Shown piece by piece: positions 18,053-27,269 of a stretch of DNA of 64,000 nucleotides. The stretch's first letter is position 1, and each line of letters opens with the position of its first letter. Source of the DNA: Chitinophagaceae bacterium (GTDB taxonomy: Bacteria > Bacteroidota > Bacteroidia > Chitinophagales > Chitinophagaceae); the NCBI GenBank assembly GCA_016719815.1, contig JADJYK010000001.1, positions 186,001-250,000 on the forward strand. The letters run 5' to 3'. The notes under the pieces were generated by a model that had not been told where the DNA came from, ran no database searches, and worked only from the letters and a program-made list of their open reading frames with translations. Made by a program: the position numbers and the translations under genes.

Positions 18053-18309
18053 TGACAGGAGCCGATATACTGGGTTATGCAGCTGGCGCCGTTACAGCGT
18101 TTACATTTCTGCCACAGGTTATTAAAACATGGCAGTCAAAGTCAGCAAAGATTTCGCTGAACATGTTCATCATCGCATTTGTCAATGAAATAATGTGGCT
18201 GGTATATGGCATTATGCTTAATAACTGGGTAATAATATCTACCAATGCCGTTATGCTGATAATGTCGGGGATAATGATAATGCTGAAACGGAAATACAAT
18301 CACCAGTAA
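18052..18309 (+). CDS. SemiSWEET (PQ-loop) sugar transporter
   Basis: An 85-residue, three-helix membrane protein of the SemiSWEET family, which dimerises to move sugars down their gradient. The PQ motif is at residues 21-22 (FTFLPQVIKTWQSKSAKIS), and a conserved Asn lies in FIIAFVNEIMWLVYGI. Length matches the family (about 85-100). Its ATG overlaps the GH97 stop (TAATG), and its own stop overlaps the ATG of the HAD gene in the same way. Glucose released by the GH97 enzyme is a reasonable candidate substrate, by context. Confidence 0.9.
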   Translation: MTGADILGYAAGAVTAFTFLPQVIKTWQSKSAKISLNMFIIAFVNEIMWLVYGIMLNNWVIISTNAVMLIMSGIMIMLKRKYNHQ

Positions 18310-18914
18310 TGCAGATTGATACAATTGTATGGGATTTGGGAGGTGTGCTTATTGACTGGAATCCCGGTTATGTTTTTACCGATGGTTATTTTGGCTCTGC
18401 GGAGAAAAAGAAATTTTTCTTTGAAAATGTATGTACCCACGACTGGAACGAAAACCAGGATGCGGGTTATCCCTTATCAAAAGCTACGGAAGAACTGGTG
18501 GCCAAATTTCCGGAATGGGAAAGTGCTATCCGTGATTTTTATGGCCGGTGGGAAGAAATGCTCGGCGGACAGATAGAAAGTAATGTTGAAATTTTCAGGC
18601 AACTTAAACAAAAGGGAGGAGTGAAGTTTTATGCTCTTACCAACTGGAGTGCAGAATTGTTTCCGGTTGCCCGCCAACGCTATTATTTTTTGCAATGGTT
18701 TGATGGGATACTGGTAAGTGGAGAAGAAAAGACAAGGAAACCTTTTCCTGACTTTTATGAACTATTGTTTAGTCGTTATTCCGTTAACCCTGCTCAGGCC
18801 TTGTTTATTGATGATAACCTTCGGAATATTAATGCCGCTAAAGAATTCGGATTGAAGACGATACTGTATACTACTTCTGAAAAATTGAATGCGGATTTGG
18901 CGGAAATTTTCTAA
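18309..18914 (+). CDS. HAD-family hydrolase
   Basis: A 201-residue cytoplasmic phosphatase-like protein of the haloacid dehalogenase superfamily. Motif I is degenerate at its second acidic position: TIVWDLGGVLIDWNP, where the first Asp is kept. Motif II is the Thr in FYALTNWSAE, motif III the Lys in GEEKTRKPFPDFYE, and motif IV is ALFIDDNLRNINAAKEFG. This is the YihX-like subgroup, whose known member acts on alpha-glucose-1-phosphate, which would suit the glucosidase context. The substrate is inference. Its ATG overlaps the SemiSWEET stop. Confidence 0.88.
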   Translation: MQIDTIVWDLGGVLIDWNPGYVFTDGYFGSAEKKKFFFENVCTHDWNENQDAGYPLSKATEELVAKFPEWESAIRDFYGRWEEMLGGQIESNVEIFRQLKQKGGVKFYALTNWSAELFPVARQRYYFLQWFDGILVSGEEKTRKPFPDFYELLFSRYSVNPAQALFIDDNLRNINAAKEFGLKTILYTTSEKLNADLAEIF

Positions 18915-18929
18915 TTTAGAAAAAAGAAT

Positions 18930-19415
18930 ATGGACAGCATTAATCTTAACCCTGCAGAGGAACAATCGGGATTATTTGATGATCACTTTCAGTACACGGA
19001 GGCCTCACAAGGTCAAAGATTTCTGAACTGGCTGATTGATAATATTCTTTTACGTCTTATTATCACTTATCTTACCGGAGAGGTTGCCGTTCAATTTCTG
19101 TTCAATATTGCACCTGAGTATACTGTCAGGGTTTTTAGTGAGCAGTCATTTGAGTCCTACCTTGTTTCATATATTATTGTAGGGTTCCATTATATTTTCT
19201 ACTATACAATTTGTGAGAAAGCTTTTAAAGGATATACACTAGGTAAGCTTATTACCGGCACAAGATCAATAGGAACAGATGGACAGGAATTGACCCTGAA
19301 AGATGCGTTGTTACGGAGCCTTTCCAGGTTTGTTCCTTTTGAAGCTTTTAGCGGATTGGGAGATGCACCCTGGCATGATACATGGACAAATACTACAGTG
19401 ATTAAATCCCGTTAG
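18930..19415 (+). CDS. RDD family membrane protein
   Basis: A 161-residue inner-membrane protein with the RDD-family layout. The first helix begins at RFLNWLIDNILLRLIITYL, where N and D replace the usual R-D-D positions. A second helix (YLVSYIIVGFHYIFYYTI) is followed by KAFKGYTLGKLITGTRSI, the family's conserved TxGKxxxG region, and then LTLKDALLRSLSRFVPFE. Family function is poorly known, with transport or ion homeostasis proposed for some. It lies 15 nt after the HAD gene and 7 nt before lemA. Confidence 0.85.
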   Translation: MDSINLNPAEEQSGLFDDHFQYTEASQGQRFLNWLIDNILLRLIITYLTGEVAVQFLFNIAPEYTVRVFSEQSFESYLVSYIIVGFHYIFYYTICEKAFKGYTLGKLITGTRSIGTDGQELTLKDALLRSLSRFVPFEAFSGLGDAPWHDTWTNTTVIKSR

Positions 19416-19422
19416 AAATATT

Positions 19423-19971
19423 ATGCCTTTTATTATTGTTATAATAGCCATTCTGATAATTACGGTTGTTCTTGTTTATAATAACCTTATCAGGAAGAAA
19501 AATGCTATTGATAATGCTTTTTTCTCAATGGATGTAATGCTTAAAAAACGGTATGACCTTATTCCGCAACTGGTTGAAACAGTTAAGGGATATATGTACC
19601 ATGAAAGGGAGGTACTGACTCAATTAACTGAGTTGCGACAGCAAACATTGAAAAATCACCTTAGTACAAATGAAAAAGTCGGTTTAGATAATGAGATAAA
19701 TTCGGTATTACAAAAAATATTTGTCAGCTTTGAAAATTATCCTGAGTTGAAAGCCAGTGAAAATTTTCTCCGCCTGCAGGGTTCTATCAATGAGGCAGAA
19801 GAGCAATTGGCTGCATCCCGCCGGTTTTTTAATGCAGCAGTAAATAATTATCATAATGCGATTGAAATGTTCCCTTCAAGCCTAATGGCTTCAATGATGA
19901 GCTTAAAACGAAGGACATTTTTCAATATTACAGGTGAAGAAAAAGTAGTTCCGGTAGTTAATGTTAATTAA
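19423..19971 (+). CDS. LemA family protein
   Basis: A 182-residue protein with one N-terminal membrane helix (about 1-21) followed by the LemA core: YNNLIRKKNAIDNAFFSMDV, MLKKRYDLIPQLVETVKGYM, and later NFLRLQGSINEAEEQLAASR with RFFNAAVNNYH. The four-helix extracytoplasmic-type bundle is standard for the family, whose role is uncertain. It is directly followed (8 nt) by a DUF3137 gene, a common partner of LemA. Confidence 0.93.
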   Translation: MPFIIVIIAILIITVVLVYNNLIRKKNAIDNAFFSMDVMLKKRYDLIPQLVETVKGYMYHEREVLTQLTELRQQTLKNHLSTNEKVGLDNEINSVLQKIFVSFENYPELKASENFLRLQGSINEAEEQLAASRRFFNAAVNNYHNAIEMFPSSLMASMMSLKRRTFFNITGEEKVVPVVNVN

Positions 19972-19979
19972 GGTACTCA

Positions 19980-20927
19980 ATGCCATCCAGGAAATCATTT
20001 GATGAATTTTTTACCAGTGAACTTAAGGAGCATTTGTTTCCCCTGGAAATACATCGGAAAAAAGTTGCCCGAACCGGTATTGCCGGATTCATATTGGCAG
20101 CCACATCAATTTTTCTTTTTTAGCATCTTCTGCGGACAGTAGCGGATTAGTTTCGTTACTGGCTGTTTTTGCACTTATCACGGCAGTTGTTTTTTTTATT
20201 ATTTCTTATAATAAAAAGAAAGTGTATGTGAGATCATTTAAAGAAAATATTGTGAGAAGGGTTGTGTCATTTATTGATCCTGCATTTCAATATAGTCCGG
20301 CAACTGCTGTTAGCAGGAAGGATTATGATAACAGCGGATTGTTTTTGCAACGCCCCGACAGGTATAAAGGCGATGATTATTTTAGAAGGAACAAGAGATA
20401 AAACTCATTTTGCTTTTTCTGAATTACATACTGAAAAGCGGGTAAGTAATGGGAAAAGCACCAGCTGGGTTACGATATTTAAAGGAATGTTTTTTATTGC
20501 AGATTTTAATAAGAACTTTCATGGCCGTACTTATGTGTGGAGTGAGAAGAATCCCCAACTGAACTTCTTTACTAAGATTTTTTCCTCCTTTGCCTGGAAC
20601 ATGGAGAAGGTTAGCCTGGAAAGTGTGGAATTTGAAAGAAAATTTATAGTGTATAGCACTGACCAGGTTGAGGCCCGTTTCATCCTAACCCCCTCGCTTA
20701 TGGAGAGACTGGTGAAACTTGAACAAATGATGGGAACAGGCACTTCGTTTTCTTTTATCAATACAAATATTTATGTAGCAGTACCGATTAAAGATAAATT
20801 ATTTGAGCCTAATGTCTATAGCCCAAATGATTATCCGACAATTAAGGAATACTACAATACTGTTCACATTGTTTTTGATATTATTGACGAACTAAAACTC
20901 AATGACAGGTTGTGGGGAAAGGAATAG
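19980..20927 (+). CDS. DUF3137 membrane protein, two frameshifts
   Basis: A membrane protein of about 315 residues. ATG 19980 begins MPSRKSFDEFFTSELKEHLF, followed by two membrane helices (GIAGFILAATSIF and LVSLLAVFALITAVVFFII) and the DUF3137 C-terminal region with FSELHTEKRV and WVTIFKGMFFIADFNKNFHG. The frame is broken twice: the T6 run 20116-20121 needs one more T, and the T4 run 20380-20383 needs one fewer, giving KGDDYLEGTRDKTHF. Pairing with LemA is common in Bacteria. Function is unknown; related regions occur in Galanin-like DUF3137 proteins that may act in membrane stress. Confidence 0.78.
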
Positions 20928-20930
20928 TGT

Positions 20931-23612
20931 TTATTCCAGTACCGGCCTTAACCATTTCTCAGCCTCTTCTAAACTCATCCCTTTTCTTTTTGCATAATCC
21001 TGCAACTGGTCATTACTTATTTTGCCAAGCCCAAAATAATGGCTTTCAGGATGGGCAATATACCAGCCACAAACGGAAGCCGGCGGATTCATGGCAAGAC
21101 TTTCCGTTAATTCTATACCGATGTTTTCTGTTACGTTAAGTAATGAAAACAGTTTCAGCTTTTCCGTATGATCTGGGCAGGCGGGATAACCGGGTGCCGG
21201 TCGGATACCTTTGTATTCTTCCTCTATCAGCTCCTGATTAGATAGACTCTCTTCTTGTGCATAACCCCAATACTCTTTTCTGGTTTTTTCATGCAGGCAT
21301 TCTGCAAATGCCTCCACAAAACGATCGGCCAGTACCTGTACTAATATTTTATTATATTCATCATGGTCGGCTGCAAACCTGTCAATATGTTGTTTGGCCC
21401 TTTTATAGTTACTGCAAAGGCACCCATGTAGTCGGCCCCTGTTCCTAGGGACAAATAAAGTCACTTAAGGAAAAGCTTGGTTGCCCGATGGCTTTTTTCA
21501 ATTGCTGCCGGAGCATTTCCAGGTTTACTTCGCCCTGTTTTGTTTGCAGGGTTATCGTATCAGCATTATTGGTTGCGGCAGGCCAGAATCCAATAACCCC
21601 ATCAGCTGAAAACCATTTTTCGGTAACAATCTGTTCCAGTACTTTCTGTGCATCGTTGTAGAGTCGATGAGCTTCTGCTCCGAATATTTTATCAGATAAA
21701 ACCTCAGGAAAATGTCCGGGCATTTCCCAGGCAATAAAGAACGGCCCCCAATCAATATATTTTGCAATGGCGGCGAGGTCATAGTTCTTCAGCACTTTTA
21801 CCCCTTCAACAGCAGGTTGAACGGGCTGATAGCTTTTCCAGTCGAAATACTGTTTTGTAATTACCGCTTCGCTGTATGGAATCAGGTCTTTTTTGTTTTT
21901 ATTTAAGAACTGGTTGCGCAGTGCTTCATATTCTTCTCTTGTTTTAGACACCAGTGTATTCTTTTCTTTGCTTAACAAGGTACTTACCGCAGTAACACTT
22001 CTTGACGCATCAAGAATATGCAGTACGCCACCATCATACTGCGGAGCAATTTTACTGCAGTGTGCATTCTTGATGTGGTGGCGCCACCAATCAGCAATGG
22101 CTGTTTCATTTTCCTGCGCTGCATCTCATGCGCCACATGCACCATTTCGTCCAGCGAAGGGGTGATAAGGCCACTGAGCCCAATTATGTCTGCTTTTTCT
22201 ATTTCAGCAGTATCTAAAATTTTATCGGCAGGAACCATCACTCCCAAATCAATAATATCATATCCATTGCAACCCAGTACCACACCCACAATGTTTTTTC
22301 CAATATCGTGCACATCACCTTTTACTGTGGCCAGCAACACTTTGGGTACATTACCGGACGTGGCATTGGGATTGTTCCTTTTTTCTTCTTCAATGAAAGG
22401 TGTAAGCCATGCCACACTTTTCTTCATCACCCGGGCACTTTTTACAACCTGAGGTAAAAACATTTTTCCAGCGCCAAACAAATCGCCAACGACGTTCATA
22501 CCCGCCATTAGCGGACCTTCGATAACATCCAGCGGTCGTGGATATTTAATTCTTGCTTCTTCTGTATCAATATCGATATATTCGGTTATGCCGTTTACCA
22601 GTGCATGTTTTAGTCTTTCTTCAACAGAATTATTTCTCCAGGCTTCGTCTTTTACGTCAACCTTTCCTTTTGCTTTTACTGTTTCGGCAAAGGCGATCAG
22701 TTTTTCGGTTGCCTCGTTGTTATTATTATTTCTGTTCAGGATTACATCTTCGCACAGCTCTCTTAGCTGTGGTTCTATTTCATCATACACTACTAATTGT
22801 CCGGCGTTTACAATTCCCATGTCCATACCTGCTTGTATGGCATGATAGAGAAACACTGAATGCATGGCCTCTCTAACATGATCGTTTCCACGGAAAGAAA
22901 AAGAAAGATTGCTTACGCCTCCGCTAATTTTACTCAAAGGCATCAGCCTTTTTATTTCTTTCGTTGCTTCAATAAAGTCAACACCGTAATTATTGTGTTC
23001 TTCAAGCCCCGTGGCTACTGCAAAAATGTTGGGATCGAAAATAATATCTTGGGGGTCAAAGCCAACCTGTTCTGTAAGTATTTTATAAGCTCTTTCGCAG
23101 ATTTCAACTTTTCTTTCTTTGGTATCGGCCTGGCCTTTTTCATCGAAAGCCATTACTATAACAGCTGCCCCAAATGCCTGACAGAGAAATGCCTGTTCAA
23201 TAAACTTTCCCTCACCTTCCTTCATCGAAATTGAGTTCACAATACATTTTCCCTGTATACATTTAAGTCCGGCCTGGATTATCTCAAACTTTGACGAATC
23301 GAGCATGATGGGAATACGGGCAATATCCGGCTCGCTTTGCAGTAAATTTACGAAGGTGGTCATAGCCTGTATACCATCAAGCAGTGCGTCGTCCATGTTT
23401 ATATCAAGAACCTGTGCACCGTTTTCCACCTGCTGACGGGCAACACTTAATGCTTCTTCGTATTTGTTATCTCTAATTAAACGGGCAAATTTTTTTGAGC
23501 CGGTAACGTTTGTCCGTTCGCCCACATTTACAAAATTTGTTTCGGGACGAATAACTAAAGGTTCGAGGCCTGAAAGCCTCATGTATGGCTTTATTGTGAC
23601 GGGTTCCTGCAT
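20931..23612 (-). CDS. metH: Methionine synthase MetH, folate/cobalamin/activation domains, multiply frameshifted
   Basis: The C-terminal three modules of cobalamin-dependent methionine synthase. The pterin-binding domain begins ETNFVNVGERTNVTGSKKFA. The B12-binding domain is seen as VKGDVHDIGKNIVGVVLGCN, with DxHxxG placing the cobalt-ligand His, and QPLLIGGATTSRMHTA. The activation domain is GPFFIAWEMPGHFP, then ECLHEKTRKEYWGYA and IRPAPGYPACPDHTEK. The homocysteine module is encoded separately at 23711. Breaks are at T4 22050-22053 (one more needed) and about three short shifts between 21398 and 21455. Corrected length is near 890 residues. The ATG immediately follows the stop of a 33-codon gene. 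Confidence 0.92.
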
Positions 23613-23714
23613 TTAGACAGTCTTCTTTTTTACAAATAAATTCTTAATCCATGTGTAGTTGTTCACTACGAGGATGAGAATAGAGATTAATATCAGCAGT
23701 TGGGGTGTGGTCAT
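23613..23714 (-). CDS. 33-residue membrane peptide between the MetH halves
   Basis: A short open frame from ATG 23714 to TAA 23613, encoding 33 residues: one hydrophobic helix (about 5-18, LLILISILILVV) and a basic tail KNLFVKKKTV. Its ATG overlaps the TGA of the upstream homocysteine-methyltransferase gene (ATGA), and its TAA is followed at once by the ATG of the second metH half (TAAATG). The exact packing argues for translation. I know of no named family, and it could equally be a chance frame between the halves. Confidence 0.5.
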   Translation of the reverse strand: MTTPQLLILISILILVVNNYTWIKNLFVKKKTV

Positions 23715-24748
23715 GCTAATGTAGTTTCAGTTATGGGTAAAATTCTCGGATTAATATTTTTAACTTCTTGTGCTATGTGCCGGATATGGTCGGGAGTGGT
23801 GCCGCAGCAACCGCCAACGATATTTACAAACCCTTCTTTCGACCATTCTTCGAGATAATGGGCTGTTTCTTCGGGGTGTTCATCATATTCACCCATCGCA
23901 TTAGGAAGTCCGGCATTGGGATAGGCAGATACAAAACAAGAAGCCAGTTGCGATAATTCTTCAATATGCGGACGCATCTCTTTAGCACCTAATGCACAGT
24001 TTAATCCAATGCTGAGAGGTTTTGCATGCATTACAGAAGTATAAAACGCCTCTAACGTTTGTCCGCTTAATGTCCGGCCCGAAGCATCGGTAATGGTTCC
24101 GGAAATTGAAACAGGCAGCTCCGGCTTTTTTGTATCTCTGAAGTACTTTTTAATAGCAAAAATGGCGGCTTTCGCATTGAGTGTATCGAAAATGGTTTCA
24201 ACCAGCAAAATGTCAACTCCTCCGTCAACTAAGCCTTTAACCTGGTCATAGTAGGCATTCACCACCTCATCAAAAGTAACAGCCCTGTATCCTGGATTGT
24301 TTACATCGGGAGAAAGTGAGAGTGTTTTATTGAGGGGACCGATTGCGCCGGCAACCCACCTCAACCCTTTCCCTTCTTCACTTTGCAGAGAAGGGGAGGT
24401 GGCTGCGTGATATTCTTCAATTGCTTTCCTGGCACATTGTGCGGCGGCAACATTCAGTTCGTAAGCCAGCGATTCCATTCCATAATCGGCCATGGCAATG
24501 GCTGTGCTGCTGAAGGTATTGGTTTCAATAATATCGGCACCGGCCTCAAGATACTGCTTGTGGATGCCGATGATAACTTCTGGCTTTGTAATATTGAGCA
24601 GGTCGTTATTCCCTTTAACATCGCAGTGCCAGTCTTTGAACCGTTCTCCACGATAATCTGCTTCAGTGAGTTTATGCCGCTGAATCATAGTGCCCATGGC
24701 GCCATCAATAACCAGTATTCTTTTTTTAAGTTCTTCTCTGATTTCCAT
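23711..24748 (-). CDS. metH: MetH homocysteine S-methyltransferase domain protein
   Basis: The N-terminal module of methionine synthase as its own 345-residue protein. It starts ELKKRILVIDGAMGTMIQRH, contains ADIIETNTFSSTAIAMADYG, and carries the zinc-binding cysteines: one in IGLNCALGAKEM and the pair in VNIVGGCCGTTPDHIRHIA. It transfers the methyl from methylcobalamin to homocysteine. The split from the other modules is common in Bacteroidota. It opens the three-gene unit, preceded by a long leader with a promoter near 24972. Confidence 0.93.
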   Translation of the reverse strand: MEIREELKKRILVIDGAMGTMIQRHKLTEADYRGERFKDWHCDVKGNNDLLNITKPEVIIGIHKQYLEAGADIIETNTFSSTAIAMADYGMESLAYELNVAAAQCARKAIEEYHAATSPSLQSEEGKGLRWVAGAIGPLNKTLSLSPDVNNPGYRAVTFDEVVNAYYDQVKGLVDGGVDILLVETIFDTLNAKAAIFAIKKYFRDTKKPELPVSISGTITDASGRTLSGQTLEAFYTSVMHAKPLSIGLNCALGAKEMRPHIEELSQLASCFVSAYPNAGLPNAMGEYDEHPEETAHYLEEWSKEGFVNIVGGCCGTTPDHIRHIAQEVKNINPRILPITETTLA

Positions 24749-24971
24749 ACAATTTAGCTATAAGCTATTAGCTGTCAGCTTCGGGCTTTGGCGCACAGAA
24801 TTACGGTAAAATGAACGGAGTGTCGCAAGGGACGTTCATCCGTGATTCTGCTGCTAGGTTAATAAATTCTGAACTAAAAACGATGGAAAACCGGCTGAGG
24901 AGTTTCTGTTCGTTTATTAGTTCTTGTTTTTGCAGGCCGAACAATAAACAAATCCGCCTGAGAATTGGCAA
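24749..24971 (-). promoter_or_regulatory. Unexplained long leader of the metH operon
   Basis: About 217 nt separate the inferred transcription start from the metH ATG, with no gene. The leader holds a 7-bp hairpin ATGAACG / CGTTCAT (24811-24839) and two near-identical 9-mers, CCGGCTGAG (24891-24899) and CCGCCTGAG (24954-24962). I could not match it to SAM-I, cobalamin or THF riboswitch consensus by eye. A methionine- or B12-responsive RNA is possible given the gene, but this is inference. Confidence 0.35.
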
Positions 24972-25002
24972 CGAAGGTAAGTCTTATCTGCCTTATTTGC
25001 AA
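24972..25002 (-). promoter_or_regulatory. Bacteroidota-type promoter of the metH operon
   Basis: On the minus strand TTG (25002-25000), a 20-nt spacer and TACCTTCG (24979-24972) match the -33 TTG and -7 TAnnTTTG pattern of Bacteroidota primary promoters, with one mismatch in the -7 box. Confidence 0.6.
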
Positions 25003-25015
25003 GTGTAATGAGTGA

Positions 25016-25633
25016 TTAATGGCTGACATATTTCTCAACCGGAAGGCGGTTTTGAAGGCTGCGGGCCAGGGTCATTTCATCGGCATACTCCAGTTCCCCA
25101 CCAAAGGCAATGCCTCTTGCAATTGTTGTAATGCGTATGAGAAGCGGCTGTAGCTTTTTCTGTATGTAATAAATGGTTGTGTCGCCTTGTATATTGGGAT
25201 TCAATGCAAAAATGAGTTCTTCTGTCTTTTCTTTTTGTACCCTTTGGATGAGGGATTCTATATTCAACTGGTCGGGGCCAACGCCATCTAATGGTGAAAT
25301 GATGCCATTAAGTACATGGTAAGTGCCATTGAACTGTTGGGTGCTTTCAATTGCAATTACATCACGAATACTCTCCACCACGCATATAACATCATGCTTG
25401 CGCATCGAATTGGAACAAATTGAACAGATATCGCCATCGGCCACATTGAAACAGCGCTGGCAGAATTTTATCTCACTCCTCATTTTGGCAATTACTTCGC
25501 TGAAATGCGTAACTTCTTTTGTGTCCTGTTTTAGAAGATGCAATGCCAGCCGCAGGGCTGTTTTTTTGCCAATGCCAGGGAGTTTGGAAAATTCGTTTAC
25601 CGCATTTTCGAGAAGTGAGGAGGAGAATTGCAT
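25016..25633 (-). CDS. recR: Recombination protein RecR
   Basis: Acts with RecF/RecO in RecFOR loading of RecA at gaps. ATG 25633 gives MQFSSSLLENAVNEFSKLPG and GIGKKTALRLALHLL (helix-hairpin-helix). The four-cysteine zinc finger is CQRCFNVADGDICSIC, and the Toprim domain starts ICVVESIRDVIAIE. The end carries ITTIARGIAFGGELEYADE, close to the family's Walker B-like G-G-x-L-E. Length (205) is normal. An in-frame extension to 25693 is unlikely to be used because it adds a hydrophobic stretch foreign to RecR. Confidence 0.95.
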   Translation of the reverse strand: MQFSSSLLENAVNEFSKLPGIGKKTALRLALHLLKQDTKEVTHFSEVIAKMRSEIKFCQRCFNVADGDICSICSNSMRKHDVICVVESIRDVIAIESTQQFNGTYHVLNGIISPLDGVGPDQLNIESLIQRVQKEKTEELIFALNPNIQGDTTIYYIQKKLQPLLIRITTIARGIAFGGELEYADEMTLARSLQNRLPVEKYVSH

Positions 25634-25760
25634 GGGTGACAAAGTTAAGCTAAGAGAAATAAATGAGAAAAGGAGAAAATGAGAAAGGTGCATGAGAAAA
25701 CATAAACTTCAAACTTAAGAAAGGGAAAAACTCCTTATCTCTTTTTTCTCCTTTCACCTC

Positions 25761-27181
25761 TTAGTCTAACGCTATCTCCACTTCATTTTGCCAGTTAGCT
25801 TTTACGGTTATCTTCCGGTTGATGGGCAGTACCAGTTCAGGTTGTATGTGTTTACCAAAAAAGTCGCCAGGATCCCAAGTGCCATTTTTATTTTCATCGA
25901 ACAAAATACGCAATTCGTATTCTCCGGGTGAAAACATGGGCGAGGTGAACTCGGCACTTGTCATGGTGACGGATTTGAAAATATTCTCACCATTCATGAT
26001 TTGTAAAACCGGATTCTTTGTAAGGTTAAGATTACGGAATTTTAGTTTTAGCGAGCCGTAATCTGATTTCTTTTTAGTGGTAAAACTGAGTGTATCGGTT
26101 CGGAACAGTTTTTTTTCTGAAGAATCTTCTGCAAAGTCCTTATCCATTACAATATGATACTGTGTGCCTTCCTGCCAGGTAATATTGAGCAGGATTTTTC
26201 TGCCGGTACTGTCTTTACTGAACGAATACTCTTTAGCAGGGTTGAAAGCTGAATCGGTGTATAGTTTTATTTTGCTTGTATCGAAAACCGTTAGCGGCTT
26301 GTCGCTAACCATTTCAAAGAACCAAGCAAGTCCTGCTGGCCATTTGAAAGATTGTTTGAAAACTTTAGCCTGTTATCGCCTGCTGCTCCACCTCTTGGTT
26401 TGGGTATTGTAGCCGAAGGCTGACTGCTTACTGTTTGTTTATCTCTTTTGGCTATATAGGCATACAGGCTAACTGAATCGTTTTTGGCCTGCATATCTAC
26501 GGGTTTATCGGCAAACCCGAATAATTGCTTGCCAGCTAAATATCTCCTGGTACTCCCTTCGTCTTTCAATGCATAGATGTAAAAGGTTTTAGGAGGCAGA
26601 TTTTTGAAATGAAAATTTCCCTTTCCATCAAGACGGGCAACGTAGCGGGGTTTTTCTTTTACTACCACTGAATCGTCAGCACTGGTATGCAGCATTACAA
26701 TAAGAGTGGTATCTGTTTTCCCATTTTCTGCAAGTACAACTTTTCCGGTTAGCTCAAGCGAATCTAAATAGCTGCCGGTTGAAAATGTATAGGTGAAATT
26801 TTTATAAATATTTCCCTCATTTACGTCTTTGATAGACTCTCCGAAGTTGAGGGTATAAGTGGTATTGTCTTCCAGGGTGTCTTTAAGCTTAACTGTTACC
26901 GTACGTAGTTTGTAATCGACTGCCGGTGAGGTTTTAGGTAATGGAGAAACAAGCAGGTTGTTAAAAATATCCTGTACATCAATATATTCATCAAAGGAGA
27001 AGGTGATTTTAGTTTCGGAAAAGTTTCGGGAAGAATCAACCGGGTCGGCTTTTAACAAAACTGGAGGTAATGAATCTTTTGGACCGCCTTGCGGTGGAAC
27101 GATATTTGCGCAGCCAGACAGAACAACAATTTTCTGGATTGAGAACAGGATTAAAATGAAAAAAAAGAAAAAACGCTTCAT
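25761..27181 (-). CDS. Lipoprotein with SbsA-type Ig-like domain, frameshifted
   Basis: A surface or periplasmic lipoprotein of about 473 residues. ATG 27181 gives MKRFFFFFILILFSIQKIVV followed by the lipobox LSGC. The next residues, PPQGGPKDSLPPVLLKADP, are typical of Bacteroidota Ig-like (Big_5) lipoproteins, as is ITFSFDEYIDVQD. Later parts have prealbumin-like beta repeats (LDGKGNFHFKNLPPKTFYIY) and a C-terminal PGEYELRILFDENKNGTWDPGDF. The frame breaks near 26318-26326, where one added base gives DLLWFFEMVSDKPLTVFD. Function is unknown. A helicase gene lies upstream on the same strand. Confidence 0.8.
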
Positions 27182-27269
27182 TGCTGTGTATTTCACTTCA
27201 TGCAAACATAACTTGTTTACACATTATAACTCTTTATGAATTTCCTAATAATCAATAAAATCCTGTTAA

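Noticed and set aside
24749..24971. SAM-I or cobalamin riboswitch in the metH leader
   Set aside because: The conserved core sequences of these classes could not be found on the minus strand; kept only as an unexplained leader.
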